A stretch of 64,000 nt of DNA from Asbonarchaeum sp964517675 (GCA_964517675.1 CAZFEL010000001.1:124001-188000); one strand, 5' to 3'; counted from the stretch's first letter, positions 26,032 through 34,323 are shown. Translations and numbers: made by a program. Notes: a model not told the origin generated them from the letters alone.

Positions 26032-26577
26032 ATGTCAGTGCATGTGTCACGCGAGGTCGCGGAAGCTGAGGACTGGTACCAGGCCCACGGGGTCGTGGAG
26101 CTGTACCGGAAGATGAAGAAGATGCTCGAGCAGGACCTCAACTACGATGATGTCCAGGAGACGTTTTTCTCCCAGAACATGGACAACGGCAAGCTCCACA
26201 GCGAGATCTGGGCGATGCGTGAGCTCGGCTCCCACGGTGTCGCGGACACTGGTGCGGACACGAAGATGATCCTGAAGATCGAGTACTTCTCGCGGACCCC
26301 GCTCAACACGACGGATGATGGGTACTTCGGGACGATGGAGCTGAACGTGACGACCGAGCTGGAGCTGACGATGCCGGGCCAGGATCGGTGGATGGATTCG
26401 ATGCTGCGCCGTGTCTGGTTCAACGCGATCTACAGGAAGCAGTTCCGGTACTGGGTCGAGTATGCGGAGGAAGAGACCCTGAGATACATCAACGAGGTGC
26501 GTAACTTCCTCGGGCTCGAGCCGACAGTCGGGAAGTCTCGCAGGCTCCATTTCGAGCCGCTCGTCCACGCGATGTGA
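26032..26577 (+). CDS. Unknown family, tandem paralog 3 of 3
   Basis: 181 residues from ATG 26032. It has the same layout: WYQAHGVVELYRKMKKMLEQ helix, beta-rich middle (FGTMELNVTTELELTM), RRVWFNAIYRKQFRYWVEY, and ETLRYINEVRNFLGLEPTVGKSRRLHFEP. The similarity to paralogs 1 and 2 is in pattern and tail rather than long identity, so the duplication is old. Three different surfaces in one operon suggests a hetero-oligomer. Function unknown. Confidence 0.75.
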   Translation: MSVHVSREVAEAEDWYQAHGVVELYRKMKKMLEQDLNYDDVQETFFSQNMDNGKLHSEIWAMRELGSHGVADTGADTKMILKIEYFSRTPLNTTDDGYFGTMELNVTTELELTMPGQDRWMDSMLRRVWFNAIYRKQFRYWVEYAEEETLRYINEVRNFLGLEPTVGKSRRLHFEPLVHAM

Positions 26578-26592
26578 CAGGCCCGCACAATG

Positions 26593-26600
26593 TATAAAAG
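26593..26600 (+). promoter_or_regulatory. TATA box for a structured transcript
   Basis: TATAAAAG, the strongest TATA match in this gap. It predicts transcription start near 26620, about 190 bp before the next coding start. Confidence 0.6.
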
Positions 26601-26621
26601 GTTTCAGACCCTTCTTTCACG

Positions 26622-26765
26622 TGGAAGCAGCAGGCCGCTACGGTCTCTGCGTCCGGGCAGCCGCCGTTGAAAGCTCCAAACGGGGCCGAGGCCGCCCGTC
26701 CAGGTCAGCAGGCGGATTGCACGTTCGCAGCGTAAGCAGATGAGAGCCTGTGTTACAGGCGGGCG
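26622..26765 (+). ncRNA. Candidate structured RNA or long structured leader upstream of DUF167
   Basis: The segment after the TATA box folds in several places: GCAG/CTGC plus GGCCG/CGGTC (26627-26650, loop CTA); CGGGC/GCCCG (26654-26658 with 26694-26698) enclosing CCGTT/AACGG (26664-26668 with 26679-26683); and GCCTGT-GTT-ACAGGC (26746-26760). No tRNA, SRP, RNase P or box C/D signature is recognised. It may be a stand-alone RNA or the 5' leader of the DUF167-dnaG operon. Confidence 0.4.
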
Positions 26766-26809
26766 ATATGCTGCCCTTTCATCACATTCACAGGAGGCTC
26801 AAGCTTCAG

Positions 26810-27052
26810 ATGTCACACTTCCACATCAAGGTCGAACCAGAGCAGGACGAGTTCAGGATCGATACCGGCGGGACCTATCCACGGATCAGGGTACAGGCAC
26901 CGGCCGAGGCCGGACGTGCCAACGCGGAACTGACCGCGCGGCTGTCTGATGAGCTCGAAACAGATGTCGGTATCGTGTCCGGACACCGTTCACGGCGGAA
27001 GAAGATAGCTGTCGATATGGAGAGAGACGAGGCATTATCGCGCCTTTCATAG
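26810..27052 (+). CDS. DUF167 (UPF0235/YggU) family protein
   Basis: 80 residues from ATG 26810; AGGAGG at 26792-26797 is a Shine-Dalgarno at a rather long 12 nt. The core PAEAGRANAELTARL (about 32-46) and VSGHRSRRKKIAVD (about 57-70) are the family signature. The biochemical role of the family is unknown. dnaG starts 39 nt downstream, so the two may be co-transcribed. Confidence 0.85.
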   Translation: MSHFHIKVEPEQDEFRIDTGGTYPRIRVQAPAEAGRANAELTARLSDELETDVGIVSGHRSRRKKIAVDMERDEALSRLS

Positions 27053-27091
27053 TCCTTTCTGGAGCTTGAGCCCGTTCAGAGGTGATCATCA

Positions 27092-28300
27092 ATGGGTAAA
27101 TTAGCTCAAGCTTCATCGAAATACGTCATCAAGGCAAGCATGCACGCAAACGGCGTTGTGGAGAAACCGGACGTTGTCGGGGCGATCTTCGGCCAGACGG
27201 AGGGGCTCCTTGGCCCTGACCTGGACCTGCGGGAGCTCCAGATGACAGGGCGGGTCGGCCGTATCGAGGTCGATGTCGCCTCACAGGACGGCTCCTCGCA
27301 GGCTGATATCAAGATTCCGTCGTCCCTGGATGCGACAGAGACGGCACTTATCGCTGCGGCCCTCGAGACGATCGACAGGGTCGGTCCGTGCACGGCAGAC
27401 ATCGAGGTCGAGGCCGTCGAGGACGTCAGGTTCTCGAAGCGGGATTACATCATCGACAGGGCGAAAGAGCTCCTCGATGATATGCACGAGGTCGTCCCGG
27501 AGTCCAAGGAGATCTCGAAGGAGATCAAAAAAGAGGTCCGGACGGCCGAGATATCTTCCTACCGTGGCCTACCGGCAGGCCCGGAGGTTGAGGACGGCGA
27601 GGACGTCATCGTCTGTGAGGGTCGCTCTGATGTCCTCAACCTGCTGCGGCACGGCGTGAAAAACGCCGTCGCGGTCGGGGGGACGAGTGTGCCGGACGAG
27701 ATCAGGGAGCTGTCCAGCGAGCAGGTTGTGACCCTGTTCCTCGACGGTGACCGGGGCGGTGACCTGATCCAGAAGGAGCTGTCCCAGACCATCGATTTCG
27801 ACTACGTTGCCCGCGCCCCGGACGGCAAGGAGGTCGAGGACCTGACGAAAAAGGAGGTCTTCACGGCCCTGCGTGACAAGGTCGCACGGGAACAGGCCGA
27901 GGAGACTGCCGCAGAAGAGACACCGGATGAAGAGGAAACAGGGACTACCGATGCGGCCAGCGAGGACCGTCCGGACGGGACGGACGATGTCGACGAGCAG
28001 GTCGATGTCGATCTCTCCGAGCGCGAGCAGAAGGCCTTCACCCGGACGATGAAGAACCTGGTCGGAACGCGTGCGGTCTACTTCCTGGACGAGGAGCTCC
28101 AGAACATGGGCAAGGCACCGCTGTCGGAGATCGAGTCCTCTCTCGATGAGGCCGGTGAGGTCTATGCGATCCTGTTCGACGGCCGCCTGGACGGTAAGAT
28201 GGTCAAGACGGCCGAACGCCACGATGCAACGTACCTGGTCGGGATGTCGGGCCGTTCCTCGAGCGAGGACGTCGTCTGCCTGACGAAGGATGATATCTAA
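27092..28300 (+). CDS. dnaG: Archaeal DnaG-type protein (primase/exosome subunit)
   Basis: 402 residues. A TOPRIM domain at about 165-250 has VICEGRSDVLNLLRHG and the acidic FLDGDRGGDLI. An acidic linker (about 270-310) and a C-terminal domain follow. Archaeal DnaG has weak primase activity and is a stable exosome component that favours A-rich tails, so RNA decay is as likely a role as priming. GAGGTGATC immediately before the start (5 nt spacing) is a near-perfect anti-16S Shine-Dalgarno. Confidence 0.94.
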   Translation: MGKLAQASSKYVIKASMHANGVVEKPDVVGAIFGQTEGLLGPDLDLRELQMTGRVGRIEVDVASQDGSSQADIKIPSSLDATETALIAAALETIDRVGPCTADIEVEAVEDVRFSKRDYIIDRAKELLDDMHEVVPESKEISKEIKKEVRTAEISSYRGLPAGPEVEDGEDVIVCEGRSDVLNLLRHGVKNAVAVGGTSVPDEIRELSSEQVVTLFLDGDRGGDLIQKELSQTIDFDYVARAPDGKEVEDLTKKEVFTALRDKVAREQAEETAAEETPDEEETGTTDAASEDRPDGTDDVDEQVDVDLSEREQKAFTRTMKNLVGTRAVYFLDEELQNMGKAPLSEIESSLDEAGEVYAILFDGRLDGKMVKTAERHDATYLVGMSGRSSSEDVVCLTKDDI

Positions 28301-28875
28301 TCGCGCAGTGCCTTGAGGAGGCCTTCAGCGGTCTCTTCGAGGATCTCTTTCCCTTTCTTGATGACCTTCGCACCTTTCTTCGCCTTTTTGCCGTGCTTTG
28401 AAACCTTTGCGAGTCTTTTTCCGTGGAGCAGTTTTGCTCCTTTTGTTGCCTTCGCGCCTTTGGCAGCTTTGAGGCCCTTCGCCCCCTTGGCGCCTTTCGC
28501 TGCCTTTGCTCCCTTCAGGGCCTTGATCCCTTTGAGTGACCTGAGGAGTCGGGTGATACCACTGACCGCGGCAAAAAACGGCACGACCAGGAGGATGTCC
28601 AGCCAGTTGTCCTGGAGGTACTCCCTGTTGTCAGTATGGATCCCTCGCTTGACGGCGAGCTCGAGGATGAAATACGCGAGGATGGCCTGTTCGGTACGGA
28701 TCAGGATATCGTGATGGACGGGGTCGAGGTGGACGAAAAACTCGAGGTACAGTACGATGACCAGTGCCACGACGACCAGGGGAAGCACCTGCTCGAGGAG
28801 GCGGTGGAGCCGGTGGAGTGTGGCTGATCTGCTGAGTCGCTCGTCCAGATCACGCAGCCGCTGCCTGATGCTCAT
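28297..28875 (-). CDS. Voltage-sensor-like membrane protein with hyper-extended S4 and basic tail
   Basis: 192 residues from ATG 28875. An amphipathic N-terminal helix is followed by S1-like (VLPLVVVALVIVLYLEFF), S2-like with an internal acid (AILAYFILELAVK), S3-like (NWLDILLVVPFFAAV) and S4-like segments. Basic residues then occur at every third position without a break: Arg109, Arg112, Lys115 and so on to Lys148 (14 in a row), with His151 next. Normal S4 helices have four to seven. No pore helix or selectivity filter follows; the tail is Lys-rich. The codons are mixed AAA/AAG. The stop overlaps the dnaG stop. The function is unknown. Confidence 0.75.
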   Translation of the reverse strand: MSIRQRLRDLDERLSRSATLHRLHRLLEQVLPLVVVALVIVLYLEFFVHLDPVHHDILIRTEQAILAYFILELAVKRGIHTDNREYLQDNWLDILLVVPFFAAVSGITRLLRSLKGIKALKGAKAAKGAKGAKGLKAAKGAKATKGAKLLHGKRLAKVSKHGKKAKKGAKVIKKGKEILEETAEGLLKALRD

Positions 28876-28893
28876 GTCATCTGGTATCCGACA

Positions 28894-28902
28894 ATCCTTT
28901 TT
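28894..28902 (+). promoter_or_regulatory. TATA box of the M29 peptidase operon
   Basis: CTTTTTATC about 28 bp upstream of ATG 28927; it precedes the M29-tldD-tldE operon. Confidence 0.55.
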
Positions 28903-28926
28903 ATCTCCCGCCCCCAGTACAGGACC

Positions 28927-29868
28927 ATGAACCTGATGGAGGGAGCGCGGACGGCTGTGATCCAGTGTCTGGACGTCCAGGAGGGCGAGGAGGTCCTCAT
29001 CGTGACGGATGATGAACGGGCCGGGATAGCTGATGCGCTCAGGCAGGCGAGCCGGGAGGTCGATGCGGAGACGATGCTTCTGACCTTCGATGGCACCGGA
29101 CAGCACGGCACGGAGCCCCTGGAGACGATCGCCTCCGCGATGAGGACAGCTGATGCCGTCCTCGCACCGACGACACACTCCCTCTCCCACACGAGGGCCC
29201 GGGTCGAGGCCTGTGAGGCAGGTGCCCGCGTGGCGACGCTGCCAGGTATCACGGAGGAGATCTTCACGACCTCGATGCTGGCCGATTATGAAGACATACG
29301 TGAACGGTCGGAGCGGCTGTATGAACTGCTCGCGGACGCGGACGAGATTCACGTGACATCTCCGTCCGGCACGGACATGCACATGAAGGCGCGGATGGAA
29401 CACTGGCACACCGACACGGGCACGATCGATGAGCCAGGTGATTTCGGCAACCTCCCGGCTGGCGAACTCGATGGTGCACCGGTCCAGGCAGAGGGCCGGA
29501 TCGTGTTCGATTCCTTCGTCCTGGGCGGGGAAACGAAGGCACCGGAGAGGACGGTCGTCGAGATCGAAAACGGTGTCGCGACCGCGATCTCGGAGGAGTG
29601 CCCGCTCCAGAAGGCCTTCCGGGAGATAGACAACGCCCGGAACCTCGCGGAGCTTGGGATCGGCACGAACCCTGCAGCGACGATCATCGGCAACCTGTTG
29701 CAGGACGAGAAGGTCATGGGGACGTGTCATTTCGCGTTCGGGGACAATACCTCCTATGACGGCGGGACATCGTGTGATATCCACTGGGATGGGATCGTGC
29801 AGGATCCGACGATCAGGTTCGATGAGGACGTCATCATGGAGGACGGGGAGTTCCGGGTGGAGGTGTGA
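28927..29868 (+). CDS. M29-type aminopeptidase (AmpS/leucyl aminopeptidase-like)
   Basis: 313 residues. C-terminal signature: NLAELGIGTNPAA (about 238-250), DEKVMGTCHFAFGDN (about 258-272) and DIHWDGI, which supply the Glu, His and Asp metal ligands of M29 metallopeptidases. The N-terminal half is the Rossmann-like regulatory domain. It is shorter than bacterial M29 enzymes (about 400) but normal for the archaeal branch. The stop overlaps the GTG start of tldD (GTGA). The likely role is peptide turnover with TldD/E. Confidence 0.85.
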   Translation: MNLMEGARTAVIQCLDVQEGEEVLIVTDDERAGIADALRQASREVDAETMLLTFDGTGQHGTEPLETIASAMRTADAVLAPTTHSLSHTRARVEACEAGARVATLPGITEEIFTTSMLADYEDIRERSERLYELLADADEIHVTSPSGTDMHMKARMEHWHTDTGTIDEPGDFGNLPAGELDGAPVQAEGRIVFDSFVLGGETKAPERTVVEIENGVATAISEECPLQKAFREIDNARNLAELGIGTNPAATIIGNLLQDEKVMGTCHFAFGDNTSYDGGTSCDIHWDGIVQDPTIRFDEDVIMEDGEFRVEV

Positions 29869-31256
29869 TACAGGTGCGAGAGACACTCCAGGCTATCTGT
29901 GAACAGATGGAGGAAGACGGTGCGGACTATGCCGATGTCAGGTACGAGCGTGCCACCCAGACGAACATGGAGGTCAAAGACAGGAAGGTCGAGGAGGTAT
30001 CCTCCGGGGACCAGAAAGGGATCGGGTTCCGTGCGTTTTTCAACGGTGCGTGGGGGTTCGCGTCGACGAACGATCCTGATGCGCTGGATGAGGCGGCCAA
30101 AAGCGCCGTCATGTCTGCGAGAGCTCTCTCGAGGAACTCCGATATCGAGCCCTTCGACCTTGAACCGCGCGATCCTGTCGAGGAGACTGTCGGTTCTCGT
30201 GCTTCCCTCAGCCCTGGTATCATGCGACCGGAGCAGAAGCTCGCGGTCCTTGAGGACGCAGAACGGACGATGCGGTTCCACTCGGACACCATCAGGAGCG
30301 CCCGCGTTGTCTACAGCGACTTCGAGGGCAGGTACATGTTCGCGAACTCGGAGGGCACGTTCATCGAGAAGGAGCCGACCCATTACTCGCTTTACTGCTA
30401 TGCGACGGCGAAATCGGCGGGCAACGTCGAGACGTACATGGAGCGATCGGCCTCGATAGCGGGTCTGGAGCATTTCCAGCAGGCCGACCCGATCGCGATG
30501 GGGAGGAAGGCCGCTGAGATGGCCGAGAAGATTGTCGATGCCCCAAGGGCACCTCAGGGACGGATGCCTGTTGTCATCGGTGACAGGCTCGGTGGACTGT
30601 TCGCCCACGAGGCGGTCGGCCACGCAGCGGAGTCAGACACGATCCAAGAGGGTGATTCGATCTTTGGTGGCCGTCGGGGGGACGAGATCGCTTCGGGGCA
30701 GGTCACGGTGATCGACGATCCGACACTGGAGGACAAACACGGCAGCTATGCATACGATGATGAAGGGGTCCCTGCCGAACGGACGACGGTGATCGATGAA
30801 GGGGAACTTGCCGGCTTCCTCCACTCCCGGGCAACGGCCTCCCGCGACGGTGTCAGATCGACGGGCAACGGCCGTGCGCAGTCGTTCTCCAAGCGGCCTG
30901 TCGTGCGGATGTCGAACACGTTCTTCGACAGCGGAGACGGCAGCAAAGAGGAGATGATCGAATCTATCGATGACGGACTGTACCTGAAGGGGTTCAAGGG
31001 CGGGCAGGTCGATACATCGGAGGGCAATTTCACCTTCGGGACGACCCATGCCTACAGGATCGAGGACGGCGAGCTCGGTGAGATCGTCCGGGGACCGTCA
31101 CTGTCAGGCATGACACTGGACGTCCTCCGGAACATCTCGATGGTCGCAGGCGACCGCACGATCGGGGATCCTGGCTACTGTGGGAAAAACGGCCAGACTG
31201 TCTATGTCGATACCGGCTCCCCGCACATGAAGGTCGACGAGATGGTGATAGGCTGA
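29865..31256 (+). CDS. tldD: TldD metalloprotease subunit
   Basis: 463 residues, GTG start overlapping the previous stop. The catalytic zinc motif HEAVGH (HExxxH) at about 246-251 lies in GGLFAHEAVGHAAESD, and the downstream GDPGYCGKNGQ supplies the third ligand region. TldD pairs with TldE to form a peptidase that degrades unfolded or modified short peptides. The next gene overlaps as TGATG. Confidence 0.93.
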   Translation: MIQVRETLQAICEQMEEDGADYADVRYERATQTNMEVKDRKVEEVSSGDQKGIGFRAFFNGAWGFASTNDPDALDEAAKSAVMSARALSRNSDIEPFDLEPRDPVEETVGSRASLSPGIMRPEQKLAVLEDAERTMRFHSDTIRSARVVYSDFEGRYMFANSEGTFIEKEPTHYSLYCYATAKSAGNVETYMERSASIAGLEHFQQADPIAMGRKAAEMAEKIVDAPRAPQGRMPVVIGDRLGGLFAHEAVGHAAESDTIQEGDSIFGGRRGDEIASGQVTVIDDPTLEDKHGSYAYDDEGVPAERTTVIDEGELAGFLHSRATASRDGVRSTGNGRAQSFSKRPVVRMSNTFFDSGDGSKEEMIESIDDGLYLKGFKGGQVDTSEGNFTFGTTHAYRIEDGELGEIVRGPSLSGMTLDVLRNISMVAGDRTIGDPGYCGKNGQTVYVDTGSPHMKVDEMVIG

Positions 31257-32521
31257 TGTTCGATGAACTGGAACAAGCGTTCGATACGACAGGATACGAC
31301 CAGCTGGAGGTCTATGCAGAGGAGGAACAGACGGTATCCTGCGGGGTCTCGAAGGGATCGATCGACTCCGTCGAGTCAGAGGCCTCCCGCGGTATCGGTG
31401 TACGGGCCCTGGTGGACAGTACCGTGGGGTTCGCGTACACGAACGACCCGGAAAACGTCATCGATGCTGCCGAGCGGGCCATCAGACTGGCGCGACTGTC
31501 CCAGTTCCGGACCATATCGTTCCCGATCGATGACTCGTTCCCGGATGTGGACGGTATCTATGATAGCGAGACCGCGGATCTGACGGAGGATACCCTTGTC
31601 GAGCGGACGAAGGATGCCCTGAGGACGGGGGATGCGGTCTTCTCCGAGGGCAGAGTCTCCCGGGTTGGGGGCTCGACGTACCTGATGAACTCCTCGGGCA
31701 TCGAGGCCTCCTATGATGCGTCCTTCTTCGTGACGTATCTGAGTGCGAACCGGGATGGCCGTTCGAAGCACTGGTTCGATGCCGCCAGGTCGATGTTTGA
31801 CCCATCTTCGACCGCACAGAAGGCTCTCGATCTCCTCGATACGACGGCCGACCCTGTGGAGATCGAGAAAGGCGACCGTGATATCGTCCTCGCACCGTAT
31901 GCACAGTACCAGATATTCTCGGGGATTCTGTACCCCGCATTCGATGCTGACAGGATCCAGCGCGGGAAATCACCGCTCGAGGACAGGGAAAACGAGCAGG
32001 TCGCTGATGAAGCATTCTCGCTGTATGACGATGGTCGGAAGGACGACGGTATCAACACGCGTCCGTTCGACAGGGAGGGGACCCCGACGAAGCGGACCCC
32101 TCTCATCGAGGACGGCATCCTCGAAGGGTTCCTGTACGATGTCCAGCGGGCGGAGAAAGAAGGTATCGAGTCCACCGGCAACGCTACCGGAGGGTACAGT
32201 AACATGCCCCACATCCAGCCCACCAACGTGATCGTGGACGGGGAGGATGGGGACAGATCAACCCTCGAGGACGGCTCTGTCTACATCCACGATGTCGCAG
32301 GCGTCCACACGGCCAACACGACGTCCGGGGACTTCTCCCTCAATATCACCACCGGGTTCATCTTCGAGGACGGTGAGCGGACCCCTATCAGGAACGGCAT
32401 GTTCGCCGGCAACATCTTCGATCTCCTCGAGTCCTACCGGTTCTCCTACGGGGAGGCCAGGATGGTTGATTCGCTCACATCGCGGAAGGCGGTTTTCGCC
32501 GATCAGTCGGTCATCACCTGA
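31256..32521 (+). CDS. tldE: TldE (PmbA) subunit
   Basis: 421 residues. It lacks HExxxH, as expected for the non-catalytic partner. Family features are SRGIGVRALVDSTVGFAYTND (about 42-62), STGNATGGYSNMPHIQPTN (about 303-321) and FSLNITTGFIFEDGE. It overlaps tldD by one base. The heterodimer encloses the active site. Confidence 0.92.
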   Translation: MFDELEQAFDTTGYDQLEVYAEEEQTVSCGVSKGSIDSVESEASRGIGVRALVDSTVGFAYTNDPENVIDAAERAIRLARLSQFRTISFPIDDSFPDVDGIYDSETADLTEDTLVERTKDALRTGDAVFSEGRVSRVGGSTYLMNSSGIEASYDASFFVTYLSANRDGRSKHWFDAARSMFDPSSTAQKALDLLDTTADPVEIEKGDRDIVLAPYAQYQIFSGILYPAFDADRIQRGKSPLEDRENEQVADEAFSLYDDGRKDDGINTRPFDREGTPTKRTPLIEDGILEGFLYDVQRAEKEGIESTGNATGGYSNMPHIQPTNVIVDGEDGDRSTLEDGSVYIHDVAGVHTANTTSGDFSLNITTGFIFEDGERTPIRNGMFAGNIFDLLESYRFSYGEARMVDSLTSRKAVFADQSVIT

Positions 32522-32560
32522 CCCAACATATTAAACTCACATCGGCGCTATACTCATATC

Positions 32561-33280
32561 ATGATCGGGGGATTCCTGCGCCGGCTGATCGATGCGGTCT
32601 CGGAGGACCGCGTAGAAACCCTTTCTGATGAGATGGCTGACCTGCGCGAGGAGGTACTTTCCAACAACAAACAGATACGGACGCTAGAAGACGATGTAGA
32701 CAACAGGATATCCGAAATCGAGACGTGGAGGGATCAGAGAGACGAACATATTGATACAAACGCCAGGGCGGTCGAACACGTGATAGAGGCGTTCAACCAC
32801 ACCGTCAAATCAGGACGAGACTCTCCTGAATCTTCTGTACCCGATGAAATAGTCGCATATATTGCTGAGCTGGAGGAACGGGTCACTGAACTCGAGAGCC
32901 ACTTAGGCACAGAAAAAGCCGCTCTAGAGCCGTCCGGACGTCCGACCAATCGGTCGGCCGGACGTCCTGACGATGGAGACGGACGTCCGGGCAGCCTGGC
33001 CGGGACGGCCGAGGACGCGAAGGTCGGTGAGACGCTCTGGAGTAAGGCGACTCCGGCCCAGCAAAGCGTTCTCCAGGCCATGTACGATGCTGGTTATCCC
33101 ATGTCGTACAAAGAGATAGCCGACGAGGTTGGGAGGTCCGTCTCGACTGTCAAGAACCATATAAACAATCTGAAGGCGACCGGATATAATTTCAAGGAGG
33201 ATGCGGGCCACAACAATGCGAAGAAGTACATGCTCGATGATCGTATCAAGGCGTTCCTCACGCTCCGGCTGAACGAGTGA
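32561..33280 (+). CDS. Coiled-coil winged-helix DNA-binding protein
   Basis: 239 residues. About residues 15-120 form a long coiled coil (VETLSDEMADLREEVLSNN, YIAELEERVTELESHLG). A Gly/Pro/Asp-rich linker spans about 125-155. The C-terminal winged helix (about 160-239) has MSYKEIADEVGRSVSTVKNHINNLKATGY and a basic tail. ATATTAAAC 28 bp upstream fits a leaderless start. It probably dimerises on DNA. The DNA encoding the linker contains three GGACGTCC palindromes. Target unknown. Confidence 0.8.
   Translation: MIGGFLRRLIDAVSEDRVETLSDEMADLREEVLSNNKQIRTLEDDVDNRISEIETWRDQRDEHIDTNARAVEHVIEAFNHTVKSGRDSPESSVPDEIVAYIAELEERVTELESHLGTEKAALEPSGRPTNRSAGRPDDGDGRPGSLAGTAEDAKVGETLWSKATPAQQSVLQAMYDAGYPMSYKEIADEVGRSVSTVKNHINNLKATGYNFKEDAGHNNAKKYMLDDRIKAFLTLRLNE
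32936..32988. repeat. Three GGACGTCC palindromes within the HTH gene
   Basis: Copies at 32936-32943, 32960-32967 and 32981-32988, spaced 24 and 21 bp apart (about two helical turns), with GACC-AATC-GGTC between the first two. They encode the flexible linker, so protein constraint is low. They could be autoregulatory sites or a by-product of Arg-Pro/Asp-Gly codons. Confidence 0.6.
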
Positions 33281-33333
33281 TCCTGTCCTCAACGGCGTCC
33301 AGTCGCGTTGAACCTTATTTATACGTTGCGGTA

Positions 33334-33675
33334 TCAGCTCTCTGTGACGGTAATCCTGTCCGCCAGGACCTCGAGGTCCCCGTTGTACAGGTCGACGGTC
33401 CCATAGATCGTGATGGTCGTGTTCTTTGAGAGATGATCGATGCGATCGAACGAGACGATATCGAGTCCCGGTCTGTCGTCCAGGCGGATGAACGTTACCT
33501 TCTCTTTCACGACGACTTCATGTACGGATCCGTGAAGACGGACGTTTTCCCCAATATGTTTCTTCTGAAGTTCACGGGGGTCGTACGATGTCGGGCTGTA
33601 TACGGTACTGTACGTGAAAAGCGAGCTTAGCCCGATCACGAGGAGGATGAGGGCCATCCGGTTGTCGTGTCTCAC
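33334..33675 (-). CDS. Membrane-anchored OB-fold protein
   Basis: 113 residues. One N-terminal hydrophobic helix (ALILLVIGLSSLFTYSTVY) precedes an OB fold at about 40-110 (NVRLHGSVHEVVVKEKVTFIRLDD, TITIYGTVDLYNGDLEVLADRITV), the tRNA-anti/NfeD-like type. It starts inside the end of thpR (ATGA overlap), so it is coupled to an RNA-processing enzyme. A role in nucleic acid or oligosaccharide binding at the membrane is possible. Confidence 0.7.
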   Translation of the reverse strand: MRHDNRMALILLVIGLSSLFTYSTVYSPTSYDPRELQKKHIGENVRLHGSVHEVVVKEKVTFIRLDDRPGLDIVSFDRIDHLSKNTTITIYGTVDLYNGDLEVLADRITVTES

Positions 33676-34223
33676 TGCAGGTCGAACTCCTCTATGGTCC
33701 TGTGCTGTGCTCCGTCAGGGGTTCTGGTGCTTTCCTTCAGGCTGAAGGAATCGACCGTGAACGATCCGAGGTCGGTGTCCTGGTGGTGCCGTATTTTCTC
33801 CCTGAGCTGGTGCTTTTCCTCGGGTCCTATGTCTTTCACACGGAGCAGAGTAACGTGTCCGTGAAAGTCGTGTTCCTGCACGTGTTCCTCCGGGAGTCGT
33901 TCCGTGATCTTTCGTGCTAGGGATGCTAGCCGGTCGTTGTCCGCTCCCGCCCAGACAACCCTTATATAGTCCTCTGACGGGAATGTCCCGATCCCGTGTA
34001 CGTCGAGTGTGAATGGAGTATGTACTACCTGGGCGAGCTGTTCCTGTAGCGCGTTCACTTCATCGTCGTTCACGTCTCCCATGAAGTTCAGCGTGATATG
34101 GAGCTGTGAAGGATCGGTGGTCCTTGTGTGCCCGTGAACGGCGAGGTCCTCCTGGATGCTGGTAAGCCGCTCACGTATCTCTCTGTCACCGATATCGATG
34201 CTGAGGAAACACCGCCGTGTCAT
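33672..34223 (-). CDS. thpR: RNA 2',3'-cyclic phosphodiesterase (2'-5' RNA ligase family)
   Basis: 183 residues of a 2H phosphoesterase. The two catalytic HxT motifs are HIT in QLHITLNFMG (about residue 42) and HVT in GHVTLLRV (about residue 121). The family hydrolyses 2',3'-cyclic phosphates and can ligate tRNA halves in vitro. A minus-strand TTATTTATT at about 34245-34253 lies about 26 bp before ATG 34223. Confidence 0.93.
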   Translation of the reverse strand: MTRRCFLSIDIGDREIRERLTSIQEDLAVHGHTRTTDPSQLHITLNFMGDVNDDEVNALQEQLAQVVHTPFTLDVHGIGTFPSEDYIRVVWAGADNDRLASLARKITERLPEEHVQEHDFHGHVTLLRVKDIGPEEKHQLREKIRHHQDTDLGSFTVDSFSLKESTRTPDGAQHRTIEEFDLQ

Positions 34224-34260
34224 GGCCTACACCATGTCTTGGAAAGGAATAAATAAGTTG

Positions 34261-34310
34261 GTTCACTTCCATGCATAGACGCACGATGGAAGCATGCATG
34301 TCACGTGAAC
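34261..34310. promoter_or_regulatory. Nested dyad upstream of the AAA+ ATPase
   Basis: GTTCAC (34261-34266) pairs with GTGAAC (34305-34310), and inside them CTTCCAT (34266-34272) pairs with ATGGAAG (34286-34292). The arrangement lies between the divergent thpR and AAA+ starts and ends with CGGGGTGTC, resembling a degenerate ORB. It is a candidate operator. Confidence 0.5.
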
Positions 34311-34323
34311 GGGGTGTCTCTCG

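Noticed and set aside
26622..26765. SRP RNA or RNase P RNA
   Set aside because: The conserved SRP helix-8 sequence (GGAA loop with AGCAG) and RNase P blocks (GAGGAAAGTCC type) are absent, and the segment is too short.
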